Shown: positions 1 to 11,231, counted from the first letter of the stretch. The stretch: 64,000 nucleotides of DNA from Arthrobacter sp. SLBN-112 (GCF_030944625.1 NZ_JAUSXY010000001.1:1736001-1800000); one strand, 5' to 3'. A program made the numbers and translations. Notes: generated from the sequence alone by a model not told the origin.

Positions 1-588
1 GTCCTCTTTGCCCACGGCAGTGGCAGCAGCCGGCACAGCCCCCGCAACCGTTACGTAGCCTCGGTCCTGCACGGGGCAGGGCTTGGCACCTTGCTCCTTG
101 ACCTGCTCACGCCGGAAGAGGAGGTCAACCGGGCCAACGTCTTTGACATTGCCCTGCTTGCCCGGCGCCTTTCCGCCGCAACCCATTGGCTGGAAGCGCG
201 GCATGACGGCTCGGCCGGCCGCATCGGCTACTTCGGAGCGAGCACCGGCGCGGCCGCTGCGCTGTGGGCCGCCGCGGAGCCAGGTACCGAGGTTGCCGCC
301 GTGGTGTCCCGGGGCGGACGGCCGGACCTGGCCGGTCCGCGGCTCGCCGCGGTCAAGGCCCCCACCCTCCTGATCGTTGGCGGCGCCGACACCCAGGTCC
401 TGGCGCTCAACCGCCAGGCCATGGCACGCATGCAGGCCCCCACCCGGCTCGAGATCGTCCCGGGCGCAACCCATCTCTTCGAGGAGCCCGGCACCCTGGC
501 CATGGCGGCCACGCTGGCAGCGGACTGGTTCCGGCTCTACCTCCTGCCGTCGCCGGTGGGACGGTCCATGCCGGAGGCAAGGAAATGA
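1..588 (+). CDS. Alpha/beta hydrolase (dienelactone hydrolase family), 5' truncated
   Basis: The frame is open from base 1 and gives 195 residues with no start codon, so the gene begins outside the window. An early HGSGSS stretch fits the oxyanion-hole HG motif. GASTGA near residue 80 is the nucleophile elbow G-x-S-x-G, GGADTQV supplies the acidic residue, and GATHLFEE near the C-terminus supplies the histidine. Together this is a Ser-Asp-His hydrolase of about the family's usual size (roughly 200-220 aa), with perhaps 15-30 residues missing. Its stop overlaps the next start (ATGA at 585-588), so the two are translationally coupled. The substrate is unknown; the cytoplasmic location is inferred from the lack of membrane segments in the visible part. 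Confidence 0.8.
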   Translation, partial: VLFAHGSGSSRHSPRNRYVASVLHGAGLGTLLLDLLTPEEEVNRANVFDIALLARRLSAATHWLEARHDGSAGRIGYFGASTGAAAALWAAAEPGTEVAAVVSRGGRPDLAGPRLAAVKAPTLLIVGGADTQVLALNRQAMARMQAPTRLEIVPGATHLFEEPGTLAMAATLAADWFRLYLLPSPVGRSMPEARK

Positions 589-1916
589 CCGCGTACGCCG
601 GCCGGCCGGAGGGCGCTGCGGAACGTGCGGCGGCAACCGCGCAGATCCGCAGCCTCGCCCATCCTCTGGCCACCGCCGATGACCTTGAACCGCTGGTCCG
701 CCTCGCCGCCCCGTCCCGCTTCGTGTGCTTGGGCGAGGCATCCCACGGCACCCAGGAGTACTACCACTGGCGGGCCCTGCTCACGCGCCGGCTGATCGAA
801 GAATACGGCTTCACCTGGGTAGGCGTGGAAGGCGACTGGCCCGACTGCTGGCGCATCAACCGTTGGGTCAGGGGAGAAACCGGGCGCGACCAGGATGCAC
901 GCCAGCTACTGGCCGGTTTTGAACGCTGGCCCACCTGGATGTGGGCCAACCACGAGGTTGCCGAATTCCTGACGTGGCTCCGTGAGTGGAACCTGCGCCT
1001 CCCGGAAGAACAGCGGACGGGTTTCTACGGCCTGGACGTCTATTCCTTGTGGGATTCCCTGCGCGAAATATTCACCTGGCTGGAGGCCAATGCCCCTGAC
1101 GCACTCCCGGCGGCGCTGCGGGCCTGGCATTGCTTCATTCCGTTCCGCGAGGATCCGCAGCGGTACGCCGTGGGGAACCGCCTGGTTCCGCAGTCCTGCG
1201 AAGCGGACGTGGTGGCATTGCTGGCGGAAGTCCGGCGGCGCGCACTTGGCCGGATGCAGGACGATCCGGCCGCCTTTGACGCATTCCAGAACGCCATCGT
1301 GGCCACCAACGCCGAAGAGTACTACCGGACCATGGTGCGCGGTGACCAGCAGTCCTGGAACATCCGCGACCACCATATGAGCGACACAATCGACCGCATC
1401 GCGCGCCACCACGGGCCGGGATCCAAGGGACTGGTATGGGCGCACAACACGCACGTCGGTGACGCCCGGGCCACGGACATGGCGCGTGACGGGATGGTCA
1501 ACATCGGGCAGTTGCTCCGCCAGCGCCACCCCGGCGAGGTGGTGCTGGCCGGTTTCGCGTCCTATGCCGGGTCCGTCACGGCCGCCGGGTCATGGGGCTC
1601 CCCGGAGCGGGTGATGGATGTTCCGGCAGCCGTCCACGGCAGCCACGAGGACCTCCTGAACGAGGCACTGGCGCACCGGTCGGTGCTGGTATTCGGGGCC
1701 GACCGCACCGGACCCTGGCTCAGCTCCTGGCGCGGACACCGCGCCATCGGGGTTGTGTACAACCCCAAGCGGGAGCGGGGCAACTATGTGCCCACCCGGA
1801 TGGGGGAACGCTACGATGCGCTGTTCTGGCATCCGCGGACCGAAGCACTGCGTCCGCTGCACCACGAGGACCTGCCCGGCGAACCTGAGCTCGAGACCGA
1901 GCCCACGGGATTCTAG
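585..1916 (+). CDS. Erythromycin esterase family protein
   Basis: 443 aa. The frame is open further upstream, but the ATG at 585 overlapping the previous stop gives the family-like N-terminus. Visible family motifs are GEASHGTQEYY (conserved Glu and His), VGVEGDWPDC (second acidic site) and WAHNTHVGD (conserved His pair), in the order seen in Ere-type hydrolases, followed by a conserved C-terminal aromatic region. Characterised members open macrolide lactones, but most chromosomal homologues have no shown resistance role. The context here (hydrolase upstream, ligase and oxoacid dehydrogenase downstream) suggests a metabolic rather than antibiotic function. That is inference. Confidence 0.85.
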   Translation: MTAYAGRPEGAAERAAATAQIRSLAHPLATADDLEPLVRLAAPSRFVCLGEASHGTQEYYHWRALLTRRLIEEYGFTWVGVEGDWPDCWRINRWVRGETGRDQDARQLLAGFERWPTWMWANHEVAEFLTWLREWNLRLPEEQRTGFYGLDVYSLWDSLREIFTWLEANAPDALPAALRAWHCFIPFREDPQRYAVGNRLVPQSCEADVVALLAEVRRRALGRMQDDPAAFDAFQNAIVATNAEEYYRTMVRGDQQSWNIRDHHMSDTIDRIARHHGPGSKGLVWAHNTHVGDARATDMARDGMVNIGQLLRQRHPGEVVLAGFASYAGSVTAAGSWGSPERVMDVPAAVHGSHEDLLNEALAHRSVLVFGADRTGPWLSSWRGHRAIGVVYNPKRERGNYVPTRMGERYDALFWHPRTEALRPLHHEDLPGEPELETEPTGF

Positions 1917-1937
1917 GCCAAATCACAAAGGAGCATG

Positions 1938-3811
<1,874 letters not shown>

Positions 3812-3815
<4 letters not shown>

Positions 3816-4849
3816 GCACCGTGCGGAACCAGGGCGTCCCGGACCAGGAACACGCCCTCCACCTGTTGCGGCAAATGCTGCGGGTGCGCCGGCTCGAGGA
3901 GAAATGCATCGAGCTGTACAGCGCCGCCAAGATCCGCGGCTTCCTGCACGTCTACATCGGCGAAGAAGCCGTGGCCGCCGGAGTGATGGAAACCCTGGCA
4001 CCGGATGACGCGGTGGTGGCCACCTACCGCGAGCACGGGCACGCCCTGTTGCGCGGCGTCTCGGCCGGAGCCATCCTCGCCGAAATGTACGGCCACGCCG
4101 AGGGCTGCTGCCGCGGCCGCGGCGGCTCCATGCATCTTTTCGACGCGGACACCCGCTTCTACGGCGGAAACGCGATCGTGGCCGGCGGCCTGCCCCTCGC
4201 CGTCGGCCTGGCGCTCGCGGACCGGATGGCCGGGCGCCAGCGCGTGACCGTCTGCTTCTTCGGCGAAGGCGCCGTGGCCGAAGGCGAGTTCCACGAAAGC
4301 ATGAACCTGGCCGCCCTCTGGCAGCTCCCGGTGCTGTTCTGCTGCGAAAACAACCTTTACGCCATGGGAACCGCGCTGGGCCGCTCCGAATCCCAGACGG
4401 ACATCGCACTCAAGGCCGCCGGGTACGAAATCTCCGCGTGGGCCGTTGACGGGATGGACGTGCTCGCCGTCGAGGAAGCCGCGCGGCGGGCGGTGGATGC
4501 CGTCAGGTCCGGCGGCGGCCCGCACTTCCTGGAACTGCGCACCTACCGCTTCCGCGCCCACTCCATGTTCGATCCCGAGCTGTACCGGGAGAAAACCGAG
4601 GTGAGCCGCTGGATGGAACGGGACCCCATCAGCCTGCTGCAGGGCACCATGCAGGCCGCGGGACAGCTGCCGGAAGACACCTGGGCCACGCTGACGGCGG
4701 ACGTGGATGCGGAGATCAGCACCGCCGTCGGATTCGCCGAGAACGGCACGCCGGAACCGGTGTCCGAACTCATGCGGTTTGTCTACAGCGACCGGGCAGA
4801 GCACACCGGCGCCGGTGACGGGGCCGGGAAAGAGGGGGCAGCAGGATGA
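3812..4849 (+). CDS. 2-oxoacid dehydrogenase E1 component, alpha subunit
   Basis: 345 aa thiamine-diphosphate enzyme subunit. The start at 3812 has AAGGAG five bases upstream and overlaps the ligase stop. The N-terminal part has [11 protein letters not shown] and the substrate-loop region [11 protein letters not shown]. The ThDP/Mg motif begins [13 protein letters not shown] and ends with the CENN pair, matching the GDG-x(24-27)-NN pattern with one D-to-E change. Length and motif order match E1 alpha of pyruvate, acetoin or branched-chain complexes, which decarboxylate a 2-oxoacid and pass the acyl group to lipoyl-E2. Substrate cannot be assigned from sequence alone. ATGA at 4846-4849 couples it to the beta subunit. 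Confidence 0.9.
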
Positions 4850-5826
4850 AAACCACCTACCGGGAAGCCATGCGCGCGGCCCTCCGCGACGCCATGCAGC
4901 GGGACGAGCGCGTGTTCCTCATGGGCGAGGACGTGGGCCGGTACGGCGGCAGCTTCGCCGTGAGCCTGGGCCTGCTGGAGGAATTCGGGCCGGAACGGAT
5001 CCGGGACACCCCGCTCTCCGAATCCGGCTTCGTCGGTGCGGGAATCGGCGCGGCGCTGGGCGGAATGCGTCCCGTCGTCGAAATCATGACCGTCAACTTC
5101 AGCCTGCTGGCCCTGGACCAGATCATCAACAATGCGGCCACCCTGCTGCACATGTCCGGCGGCCAGTTCAACGTGCCCATCGTCATCAGGATGACCACCG
5201 GTGCCGGCCGCCAGCTCGGCGCCCAGCACTCGCACAGCCTGGAAGGCTGGTACGCGCACATCCCGGGCCTGCGCATCCTGGCCCCCGCCACCCTGGCGGA
5301 CGCCCGCGGCATGCTCTGGACCGCGTTGCAGGACCCGGACCCGGTGCTGATCTTCGAACACGGCTCGCTGTACAACGTGGCCGGGGAGCTCGACGACGAC
5401 GCCGGCGCCGTGGAGATCGACAAGGCAGCGGTGGTGCGCAGCGGGGACGGCCTGACGCTCATCACCTACGGCGGCACGCTGCCCATGGTGCTGGAGGCCG
5501 CGGAGCAGCTGGCCGCCGAGGGCATCGAGGCGGACGTGATCGACCTGCGGACCCTCCGGCCGCTGGATGAGCACACCATCCTGGACAGCGTGGCCAGGAC
5601 CCACCGGGCCGTGGTGGTGGACGAGGGCTGGCGCAGCGGCAGCATCTCGGCGGAGATCGCCGCGCGGATCTGCGAGCAGGCCTTCTTCGACCTGGACGCC
5701 CCGGTGGAACGGGTGTGCAGCCTGGAGGTGCCCGTCCCGTACGCCAAGCATTTGGAACAGGCGGCCCTGCCGTCGGTGGAGCGGGTCGTGGCCGCCGCGC
5801 GGAGGGCTGTGGGGACCAATGGCTGA
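4846..5826 (+). CDS. 2-oxoacid dehydrogenase E1 component, beta subunit
   Basis: 326 aa transketolase-type pyrimidine-binding subunit. [10 protein letters not shown] near residue 26, the [14 protein letters not shown] block, and [22 protein letters not shown] (with the conserved H-S-x-x-x-x-x-W) are typical of E1 beta. The C-terminal half ([27 protein letters not shown]) is the transketolase C domain. It forms the alpha2beta2 E1 heterotetramer with the upstream subunit and supplies the glutamate that activates ThDP. It overlaps E1 alpha by four bases and E2 by eight bases (5819-5826), which implies co-translation in fixed ratio. Confidence 0.92.
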   Translation: MKTTYREAMRAALRDAMQRDERVFLMGEDVGRYGGSFAVSLGLLEEFGPERIRDTPLSESGFVGAGIGAALGGMRPVVEIMTVNFSLLALDQIINNAATLLHMSGGQFNVPIVIRMTTGAGRQLGAQHSHSLEGWYAHIPGLRILAPATLADARGMLWTALQDPDPVLIFEHGSLYNVAGELDDDAGAVEIDKAAVVRSGDGLTLITYGGTLPMVLEAAEQLAAEGIEADVIDLRTLRPLDEHTILDSVARTHRAVVVDEGWRSGSISAEIAARICEQAFFDLDAPVERVCSLEVPVPYAKHLEQAALPSVERVVAAARRAVGTNG

Positions 5827-7354
5827 CTTCCGGATGCCGTCCCTGGGCGCGGACATGGAGCACGGCAAGGTGGTGGAGTGGCTGGTCAAGCCGGGGGACT
5901 ACATCCACAAGGGGGACCTCGTGGCGGCCGTGGACACCGACAAGACCGTGATGGACATCGAGTCCTTCCAGGAAGGCGTGGTGGCCGAGTTCCTGGTGGA
6001 AATTGGCGACACCGTGCAGGTGGGGACCCCCATCGCCCGGATCACCGCCACTCCTGCCGAACTCCCGCCGGCCCAGCCCCCGGCACCCCCGCTCACTTCC
6101 GGCAGCATTTCCGGCGACGCCCGCTCACTTTTGGCAGCAAAAGAGGCAACGCCCGCTCACCCGGGTGCCGCAGACGGGCATCCGGAGCCCGGCGCAAAGG
6201 TCCCGCCGCCCGTCCGCCACCTGGCGCACACGCTGGGGGTCGACGTCGGGCGCCTCACCGGGAGCGGTCCCGGCGGCGAGGTGACCAGGGACGACGTCGA
6301 ACGCGCCGCGGCAGCGTCCGTCGCCGAAGGCGCTCGCGCCGGAGCGCCTCCCGGCAAAGTGCCAGCGCCCGAAGTTCCGGCTGCCGAGCAACCCGCTCAC
6401 AAGATTGCAGCGGCAATGCCGGCAGCCGACGCCCGTCGCGTCCGGTCGTCGCCGTTGGCCCGGCGGCTGGCCGCCGAGCTCGGCGTGGACCTGCAGGGCG
6501 TTGCGGGGACAGGCCCGGGCGGTGCGGTGACGGAGGACGATGTGCTCTCCTCGGTGCCGCCCAAGGGACCCCGTACGGAGAAGCCAGCGGAAGCACCGCC
6601 GTCGGAAGCCCGCCCAACGGCACCCGCGCGGGCAGCGGAACCCGTGCCGGCGCCCGCACCCCGGCAGGAACGGGCTGCGGCCGGCGGGAAGGCGGAAAGC
6701 CTGCGGCAGGCCGTCGGCGCGCTGATGTCCCGGTCCAAGAAGGAGATCCCGCACTACTACCTGTCCACCACCTTGGACCTGGCGGCTGCGGTGGCCTGGA
6801 TGCAGGCGGCGAACCAGCGGCGGCCGGTCTCCTCACGGCTGGTGCCGTCCGCCCTCCTGCTCAAGGCCACGGCGCTCGCGGCCAAGGAGGTGCCGGATAT
6901 GAACGGCTTCTTCATCAAGGGCGCCTTCGAGCCCAGCGGCGCCGTGCACCTGGGCGTCGCGGTGGCCCTGCGGCACGGCGGCCTGGTGGCCCCGGCCTTG
7001 CATGACGCGGACACCCTCAGCCTGGATGAGCTCATGGACCAGCTGCGCGACCTGGTCAGCCGCGCCAGGGCCGGCCGGCTGCAACGGGCGGAGATGGCCG
7101 ACCCCACCATCACCGTGACCAACCTGGGCGATCTCGGCGTCGAAAGCGTCTATGGGGTCATCTACCCGCCGCAGGTGGCCATGGTGGGCTTCGGCAAGGT
7201 CCTGGAGCAGCCGTGGGCGCACAACGGGATGCTCGGCATCCGGCACGCCGCCATCGCCACGCTCTCCGCGGACCACCGCGTGAGCGACGGCCTGCGCGGC
7301 GGTCGGTTCCTGGCCCGCATCGACGAACTCCTGCAAGCGCCGGACAAGCTGTGA
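5819..7354 (+). CDS. 2-oxoacid dehydrogenase E2 acyltransferase with one lipoyl and two E3-binding domains
   Basis: 511 aa; the ATG at 5819 lies inside the end of E1 beta. Residues 1-78 are a lipoyl domain with the lysine in DTDKTV (residue 42). Two peripheral-subunit-binding domains follow: [20 protein letters not shown] and [20 protein letters not shown], each followed by GGxVTxDDV. They are separated by Ala/Pro-rich linkers. The C-terminal acyltransferase core ends with the active site DHRVSDG. It accepts the acyl group from E1 and moves it to a thiol acceptor, normally CoA. No E3 gene accompanies it, so a housekeeping dihydrolipoyl dehydrogenase would have to serve. Two tandem binding domains are unusual in an E2 with a single lipoyl domain. 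Confidence 0.9.
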   Translation: MADFRMPSLGADMEHGKVVEWLVKPGDYIHKGDLVAAVDTDKTVMDIESFQEGVVAEFLVEIGDTVQVGTPIARITATPAELPPAQPPAPPLTSGSISGDARSLLAAKEATPAHPGAADGHPEPGAKVPPPVRHLAHTLGVDVGRLTGSGPGGEVTRDDVERAAAASVAEGARAGAPPGKVPAPEVPAAEQPAHKIAAAMPAADARRVRSSPLARRLAAELGVDLQGVAGTGPGGAVTEDDVLSSVPPKGPRTEKPAEAPPSEARPTAPARAAEPVPAPAPRQERAAAGGKAESLRQAVGALMSRSKKEIPHYYLSTTLDLAAAVAWMQAANQRRPVSSRLVPSALLLKATALAAKEVPDMNGFFIKGAFEPSGAVHLGVAVALRHGGLVAPALHDADTLSLDELMDQLRDLVSRARAGRLQRAEMADPTITVTNLGDLGVESVYGVIYPPQVAMVGFGKVLEQPWAHNGMLGIRHAAIATLSADHRVSDGLRGGRFLARIDELLQAPDKL

Positions 7355-7382
7355 CTACTGGACCCGTAAACGAGGAGGAGCC

Positions 7383-7625
7383 GTGAACGAACAGGACGCG
7401 CGCCAGGCGGTGGAGGCGGCGATCGGGAAAGTAGCACCCGACGTCGAGCCCGAGGACCTGGCACCCGGGGCGCGGCTGCGCCAGGACTTGGAACTGGACT
7501 CGCTGGACTTCCTCCGCCTGGTGGAAGTCGTCGCCGAATCGACGGGGGTGGACATCCCTGAGGCGGACTACCCGGCCGTGGCCACCGTGGACGGGCTGGT
7601 CAGCTACGTCGCCGGGCACGGATAG
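7383..7625 (+). CDS. Free-standing acyl carrier protein
   Basis: 80 aa with a GTG start and the strong Shine-Dalgarno GAGGAGGAG just upstream. The core LELDSLDFLRLVE is the phosphopantetheine attachment site, with the serine at residue 40 in a D-S-L context. Low pI and a predicted four-helix size match ACPs. It is the last gene of the ligase-E1-E2 operon, 28 bases after E2. Housekeeping AcpP normally sits with fab genes, so this is a dedicated carrier. Its place next to an acyl ligase and an acyltransferase suggests it carries the product of one or both. The 3' neighbour is convergent. Confidence 0.9.
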   Translation: MNEQDARQAVEAAIGKVAPDVEPEDLAPGARLRQDLELDSLDFLRLVEVVAESTGVDIPEADYPAVATVDGLVSYVAGHG

Positions 7626-7634
7626 GGAGCCGGG

Positions 7635-8909
7635 CTACCCCGCCGCGTGGTCCTTCCCGCGCATCCGGACGGCGACCACAACACCGGACGCTGCCGTGAG
7701 CACCGCGACGGCAGCGATGGCCGCGGGGATGCCGTAAAGGTCCGCGAGCACTCCGGACAGCAGGGCACCCACGGCGAATCCGCCGTCGCGCCACAGCCGG
7801 TACACGCCCACTGAGCGGGCCCGCCATGCCGGGTGGGCGACGTCGCCGATGGCGGCCAGCAGGGTGGGGTAGACCATGGCGGTCCCGAGGCCCAGCACGA
7901 CGGCGGCGGCGAGCCAGGGTGCGAAGCTGTGCGCTGATGCGACAACCCCCAGAGCCACGGCCTGGACCAGCATGCCGCCCGCGATGAACCATTTCCGGCC
8001 CCATTTGTCGGAGGCGGCGCCGGTTACCAGCTGGGCCGCGCCCCAGGCGGCGGGGTACGCGGCGGCCAGGATGCCGATCTGGCCCAGGTTCAGCCCGGCG
8101 CCGGCGAACAGCACGGGGAAGAGGCCCCAGGCCAGCCCGTCGTTGAGGTTGTTAACCAGGCCGGCCTGGCTGGCTGCGGACAGTGACCTGTCCTTGAAGC
8201 TGGTGAGGGTGAACACCTGGCCGGTGGTGAGGCCGGCGTGGGCGCTGCCCTGCGCACTGACATGCTGCGAGGCCTCGGTCCTGGCATGGTGGTGGGTCTC
8301 CCGGACGGCAAGGACCGTCAGGCCCAGGCCGAGGGCGATGTACGCCGCTCCCAACAGGAAAGGTGCCGGGCGGAGGCCGTAGGCCGTGGCCAGATATCCG
8401 GTGGCCAGTGCCGTCACGGCGACGCCCAGGTAGCCGGCTGCCTCGTTGAAGCCCATGGCCAGGCCACGCTGCTTGGGGCCCGCCAGGTCCATTTTCATGA
8501 TCACGGCGGTGGACCAGGTGAGGCCCTGGCTGACGCCCAGCAGCACGTTGGCTGCCACGATCCACCCCCACGACGGGCCGACGATGAGCATCAGCGGGAC
8601 AGGCACTGCTGCCAGCCAGCCCGCGATAAGGACCGGCTTCCGGCCGTACCGGTCCGAGAGCGTGCCGGCGAAGTAGTTCATGGCGGCCTTGGACAGGCCG
8701 AAGGCGAGGATGTAGGTCAGTGCGCCCGTGTACAGGTCAAGGTGGAATTCCTGTGCGGCGAGCAGGGGAAGGACCGTGCGCTCCTGGCCCAGGGTGCCGC
8801 CCACCAGCGCATTTACGGTCACCAGCAGCATGAACTGGGCCAGGTTCTGCCGCAGGCCCAGCACCGCTGCGGGGGATCCGCCGGTGCCGCGGACGGTGTT
8901 GCCCTGCAT
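7635..8909 (-). CDS. MFS transporter
   Basis: About 424 aa and 12 hydrophobic segments. The frame extends upstream into the end of the next gene; the ATG at 8909, with GGAG about eight bases upstream and QNLAQFMLLVTVNALVGG soon after it, is the sensible start. The MFS loop signature appears as GTLSDRYGRKP after the second helix, and a weaker ASDKWGRKWF copy follows helix 8. It probably exports a small hydrophobic or anionic solute. It lies beside the persulfide genes on the same strand, but two strong hairpins separate it from cstB, so co-transcription is doubtful. Substrate unknown. Confidence 0.85.
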   Translation of the reverse strand: MQGNTVRGTGGSPAAVLGLRQNLAQFMLLVTVNALVGGTLGQERTVLPLLAAQEFHLDLYTGALTYILAFGLSKAAMNYFAGTLSDRYGRKPVLIAGWLAAVPVPLMLIVGPSWGWIVAANVLLGVSQGLTWSTAVIMKMDLAGPKQRGLAMGFNEAAGYLGVAVTALATGYLATAYGLRPAPFLLGAAYIALGLGLTVLAVRETHHHARTEASQHVSAQGSAHAGLTTGQVFTLTSFKDRSLSAASQAGLVNNLNDGLAWGLFPVLFAGAGLNLGQIGILAAAYPAAWGAAQLVTGAASDKWGRKWFIAGGMLVQAVALGVVASAHSFAPWLAAAVVLGLGTAMVYPTLLAAIGDVAHPAWRARSVGVYRLWRDGGFAVGALLSGVLADLYGIPAAIAAVAVLTAASGVVVAVRMRGKDHAAG

Positions 8910-8938
8910 GGTGGCTCCGTTCTGATGGGGCAAAAGGT

Positions 8939-8969
8939 GGCCCGGACGCGCGGGGGACGCGTCCGGGCC
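8939..8969 (-). terminator. Hairpin 1 downstream of cstB
   Basis: GGCCCGGACGCG pairs perfectly with CGCGTCCGGGCC across a seven-base loop, a 12-bp G+C stem. It lies after the leftward cstB gene and before the MFS gene. No U tract follows, so it would act as a rho-assisted or actinobacterial I-shaped terminator. Confidence 0.6.
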
Positions 8970-8972
8970 GGG

Positions 8973-9000
8973 CCCGGGCAGGAGGGGGGTCCTGCCCGGG
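8973..9000 (-). terminator. Hairpin 2 downstream of cstB
   Basis: CCCGGGCAGGA and TCCTGCCCGGG form a perfect 11-bp stem with a six-G loop. It stands only three bases from hairpin 1 and 13 bases after the cstB stop, giving a tandem terminator. Confidence 0.6.
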
Positions 9001-9012
9001 CGGTCTTGGTGG

Positions 9013-10413
9013 TTAGGCTGCGGGGACGCGGTTCCGCCAGGAGTTCCAGGCGGCGTAGCTGCCGTCGAGTTCGACGACGTCGTACCCGGCACGGCGCAGG
9101 GCGCTGGCGGCTACGGAGTTCCGTACCCCGGACTGGCAGTAGGACACGATGGTGCCGCCGGCGGGCAGTTCATCCAGGTGCCACATGACGCGGCCGCCGC
9201 TGAGCTGGTAGGAGCCCGGGACGTGCCCGGCCTTGTACTCGGTCTTGTTGCGGACGTCCAGGACCATTGCGGCGTCGAACTTCTCGAGCTCCTCGGGCTG
9301 GATCAGCTTGGGGGTGGTCTTGGGCAGCCCCTCGATCCCGGTGAGGTAGCCGGCCACGGTGTCGATGCCCACGCGGACCAGGTGGTCCCACATGTCCATG
9401 GCCTGGTCCTGGTCCTTTGCCAGGAGCACCAGCGGGTTCTTGTCGGTTTCCGGGTTGACTACCCAGGCGCCGTAGCTGGCCACGGACTTGCCGGCCGGGA
9501 CGTTCAGGGACCGGGCCACGGTGCCTTCGTGGACTTCGGCGTTGGAGCGGGTGTCGATGAAGGTCAGGGTGTCCTCCGCCAGGCCCTTGGCGACATCGGC
9601 GGTGTCCAGTTCCTTGAGCGGGGCGCGTTCGCCCATGACGTCCGGCCCTACGCGGTTTTCGCGCTTCATCCGGCCGAAGTAGGCGTGCGCGTCAGGCTGG
9701 CCGTCGAGGAGTTCGTCGATAAAGCCCTGCTCGTCGTTGGCAGCCAGGTAGGGGCCCCACCAGGCGTAAAGGCGTTCGTACCCAACTGTTGAGGACGGGA
9801 TGGCGCCCAGGGCCTTGCCGCAGGCGCTGCCGGCGCCGTGGGCGGGGTGGACCTGGACGTAGTCCGGCAGGGTGAGGAACTTGTGGCGCAGGCTGGCGAA
9901 GAGTTGCCTGGCGCCCTCGAAGCGGGTGTCGATTCCGCCGGCAGCTTCATCCAACAGGTCCGGCCGGCCCAGGTCGCCGGAGAAGACGAAGTCTCCGGAG
10001 AGCAGGTAGCCGGGATTGTCGCTGAACGCGCCGTCGGTGACCAGGAAGGACAGGTGCTCCGGGGTGTGGCCGGGGGTGTGGACCGCCTTGACGCTGATGT
10101 TGCCCAGGGTGATGGCGTCGCCGTCGTAGAGGCGTTCGCCGTCGAATTCGTACTGCCAGTCCGGTCCGCCCTCGCCGGAAACGTAGATCTTGGCGCCGGT
10201 GGCGGCGGCCAGTTCGCGGGTGCCGGAGAGGTAGTCGGCGTGGATGTGGGTCTCGGTGACGGCCACGATCTTCATGCCGTTCTTTGCGGCAAGGTCCTGG
10301 TAGACGGCGATGTCGCGCCGGCCGTCCACCACGATGGCTTCACCCTTGGCCTGGCAGCCGATCAGGTAGCTCGCCTGGGCCAGGTCTTCGTCGTAAATGC
10401 GCTCGAGTAGCAT
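9013..10413 (-). CDS. cstB: Persulfide dioxygenase-rhodanese fusion (CstB type)
   Basis: 466 aa in three parts, as in Staphylococcus CstB. The N-terminal metallo-beta-lactamase fold has THIHADYLSG (His56, His58, Asp60) and VHTPGHTPEH, the iron ligands of persulfide dioxygenases. The middle rhodanese-like domain (FIDTRSNAEVHEG) lacks an active-site cysteine in its loop, as expected for a pseudo-rhodanese. The C-terminal rhodanese has the active loop CQSGVRNS. The enzyme oxidises low-molecular-weight persulfides and produces thiosulfate. A palindromic CstR-type operator lies 52 bases upstream of the start, and tandem hairpins follow the stop. It belongs to the sulfide detoxification regulon that fills 9-13.4 kb. 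Confidence 0.9.
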   Translation of the reverse strand: MLLERIYDEDLAQASYLIGCQAKGEAIVVDGRRDIAVYQDLAAKNGMKIVAVTETHIHADYLSGTRELAAATGAKIYVSGEGGPDWQYEFDGERLYDGDAITLGNISVKAVHTPGHTPEHLSFLVTDGAFSDNPGYLLSGDFVFSGDLGRPDLLDEAAGGIDTRFEGARQLFASLRHKFLTLPDYVQVHPAHGAGSACGKALGAIPSSTVGYERLYAWWGPYLAANDEQGFIDELLDGQPDAHAYFGRMKRENRVGPDVMGERAPLKELDTADVAKGLAEDTLTFIDTRSNAEVHEGTVARSLNVPAGKSVASYGAWVVNPETDKNPLVLLAKDQDQAMDMWDHLVRVGIDTVAGYLTGIEGLPKTTPKLIQPEELEKFDAAMVLDVRNKTEYKAGHVPGSYQLSGGRVMWHLDELPAGGTIVSYCQSGVRNSVAASALRRAGYDVVELDGSYAAWNSWRNRVPAA

Positions 10414-10464
10414 CTGGTGCTCTCCTTCGGGAGGGGGAAAGGTGTGGGTCCTGAAACCAATGGT

Positions 10465-10484
10465 AGATACCCCTGGGGGTATCT
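10465..10484. promoter_or_regulatory. CstR/CsoR-type operator upstream of cstB
   Basis: AGATACCCCTGGGGGTATCT is a perfect 9+2+9 palindrome of the TACCCC...GGGGTA class bound by CsoR-family repressors. It lies 52 bases before the cstB start and matches the sites at 12.65 kb. Confidence 0.8.
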
Positions 10485-10514
10485 AACAAGTGGAGTTATG
10501 TCCTGTATCCGGGC

Positions 10515-10811
10515 CTAGGTGGTGGGGAGTCCGGCGCGGGTCCAGGCGGTCATGCCGCCGGCCATGGTGTCCGCTTTGTAGCCAACGCCGTTGAGGGCAT
10601 CGGCGACGGCGGCGCTGCGGTTGCCGCTGCGGCAGACGGCGATGACCGGGACAGCCGGGTCCAGCTCGCCCAGGCGCGCCTGCAGTTGCCCCATTGGGAT
10701 ATGCAGGGCGCCGGGGATCATGCCTTCGGCGACTTCGAAGTCCTCCCGGACGTCAAGGATCCGGGCGGTGGAGCGGCGCTCGTGGGCTTCGGTGATGGTG
10801 ATTTCAGCCAT
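10515..10811 (-). CDS. Single-domain rhodanese sulfurtransferase
   Basis: 98 aa, one rhodanese domain. LDVREDFEVAEGMIPGALHIP is the CDC25/rhodanese entry motif, and the active-site loop CRSGNRS carries the catalytic cysteine near residue 69. It should carry a persulfide on that cysteine and pass sulfur to small thiols or sulfite. It is cytoplasmic, with a GAAGGAGAAAC-type Shine-Dalgarno before the ATG. It lies between another rhodanese and cstB on the same strand and is probably part of the CstR regulon. Confidence 0.9.
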   Translation of the reverse strand: MAEITITEAHERRSTARILDVREDFEVAEGMIPGALHIPMGQLQARLGELDPAVPVIAVCRSGNRSAAVADALNGVGYKADTMAGGMTAWTRAGLPTT

Positions 10812-10863
10812 GGTGTTTCTCCTTCGAAGTGGTTGTGGCTGGGTGTGTGGAGGTGGTGCTTGC

Positions 10864-11205
10864 TTAGCGGACGGTTTCGCCGGCCTGGCGCCAGGCGGCC
10901 ATGCCGCCTCGCACCGAGTAGGCGTCGTACCCCTTGGCGGCGAGGAGCCGGGCTGCTGAGGCTGAGCGGACGCCGGAGGCGCAGACGGCGATCAACGGAC
11001 GGGTCTTTTGGATGCCGGCGGTGCTGGTCTGCAGTCTGTCAAGGGGGACGTGCTTGGCTTGCGGTGCCCGGCCGGTCCGCCATTCCTGGGCTGACCTGAC
11101 ATCGATGAGCGTGGCGCCGGAACCCAGGAGGTCCTTGGCCTGCGCCACGGAGATCGTCTTGTAGGGCTTGCTGAAAGCCTTCTTGAGGGAATCGATCAGT
11201 CCCAT
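10864..11205 (-). CDS. Rhodanese-like protein with short N-terminal extension
   Basis: 113 aa. The frame extends upstream, but the ATG at 11205 is preceded by AAGGAGAACC and begins MGLIDSLKKAF, so I take that start. A 20-residue basic helix precedes the domain; LIDVRSAQEWRTG and the active loop CASGVRS follow. The extension resembles the N-terminal amphipathic helix of some small rhodaneses and might bind a membrane or partner; that is a guess. It is flanked by TauE and another rhodanese in the same direction, consistent with persulfide trafficking. Confidence 0.88.
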   Translation of the reverse strand: MGLIDSLKKAFSKPYKTISVAQAKDLLGSGATLIDVRSAQEWRTGRAPQAKHVPLDRLQTSTAGIQKTRPLIAVCASGVRSASAARLLAAKGYDAYSVRGGMAAWRQAGETVR

Positions 11206-11231
11206 GGTGGTTCTCCTTCGGGTGGGTTGGG

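Noticed and set aside
906..1529. 207-codon minus-strand ORF opposite the erythromycin esterase gene
   Set aside because: No motifs or Shine-Dalgarno, and the opposite strand has conserved catalytic residues.
8910..9092. N-terminal 61-residue extension of the MFS transporter
   Set aside because: It would overlap cstB and two terminator hairpins, and is Pro/Gly-rich; the ATG at 8909 gives a normal MFS N-terminus.
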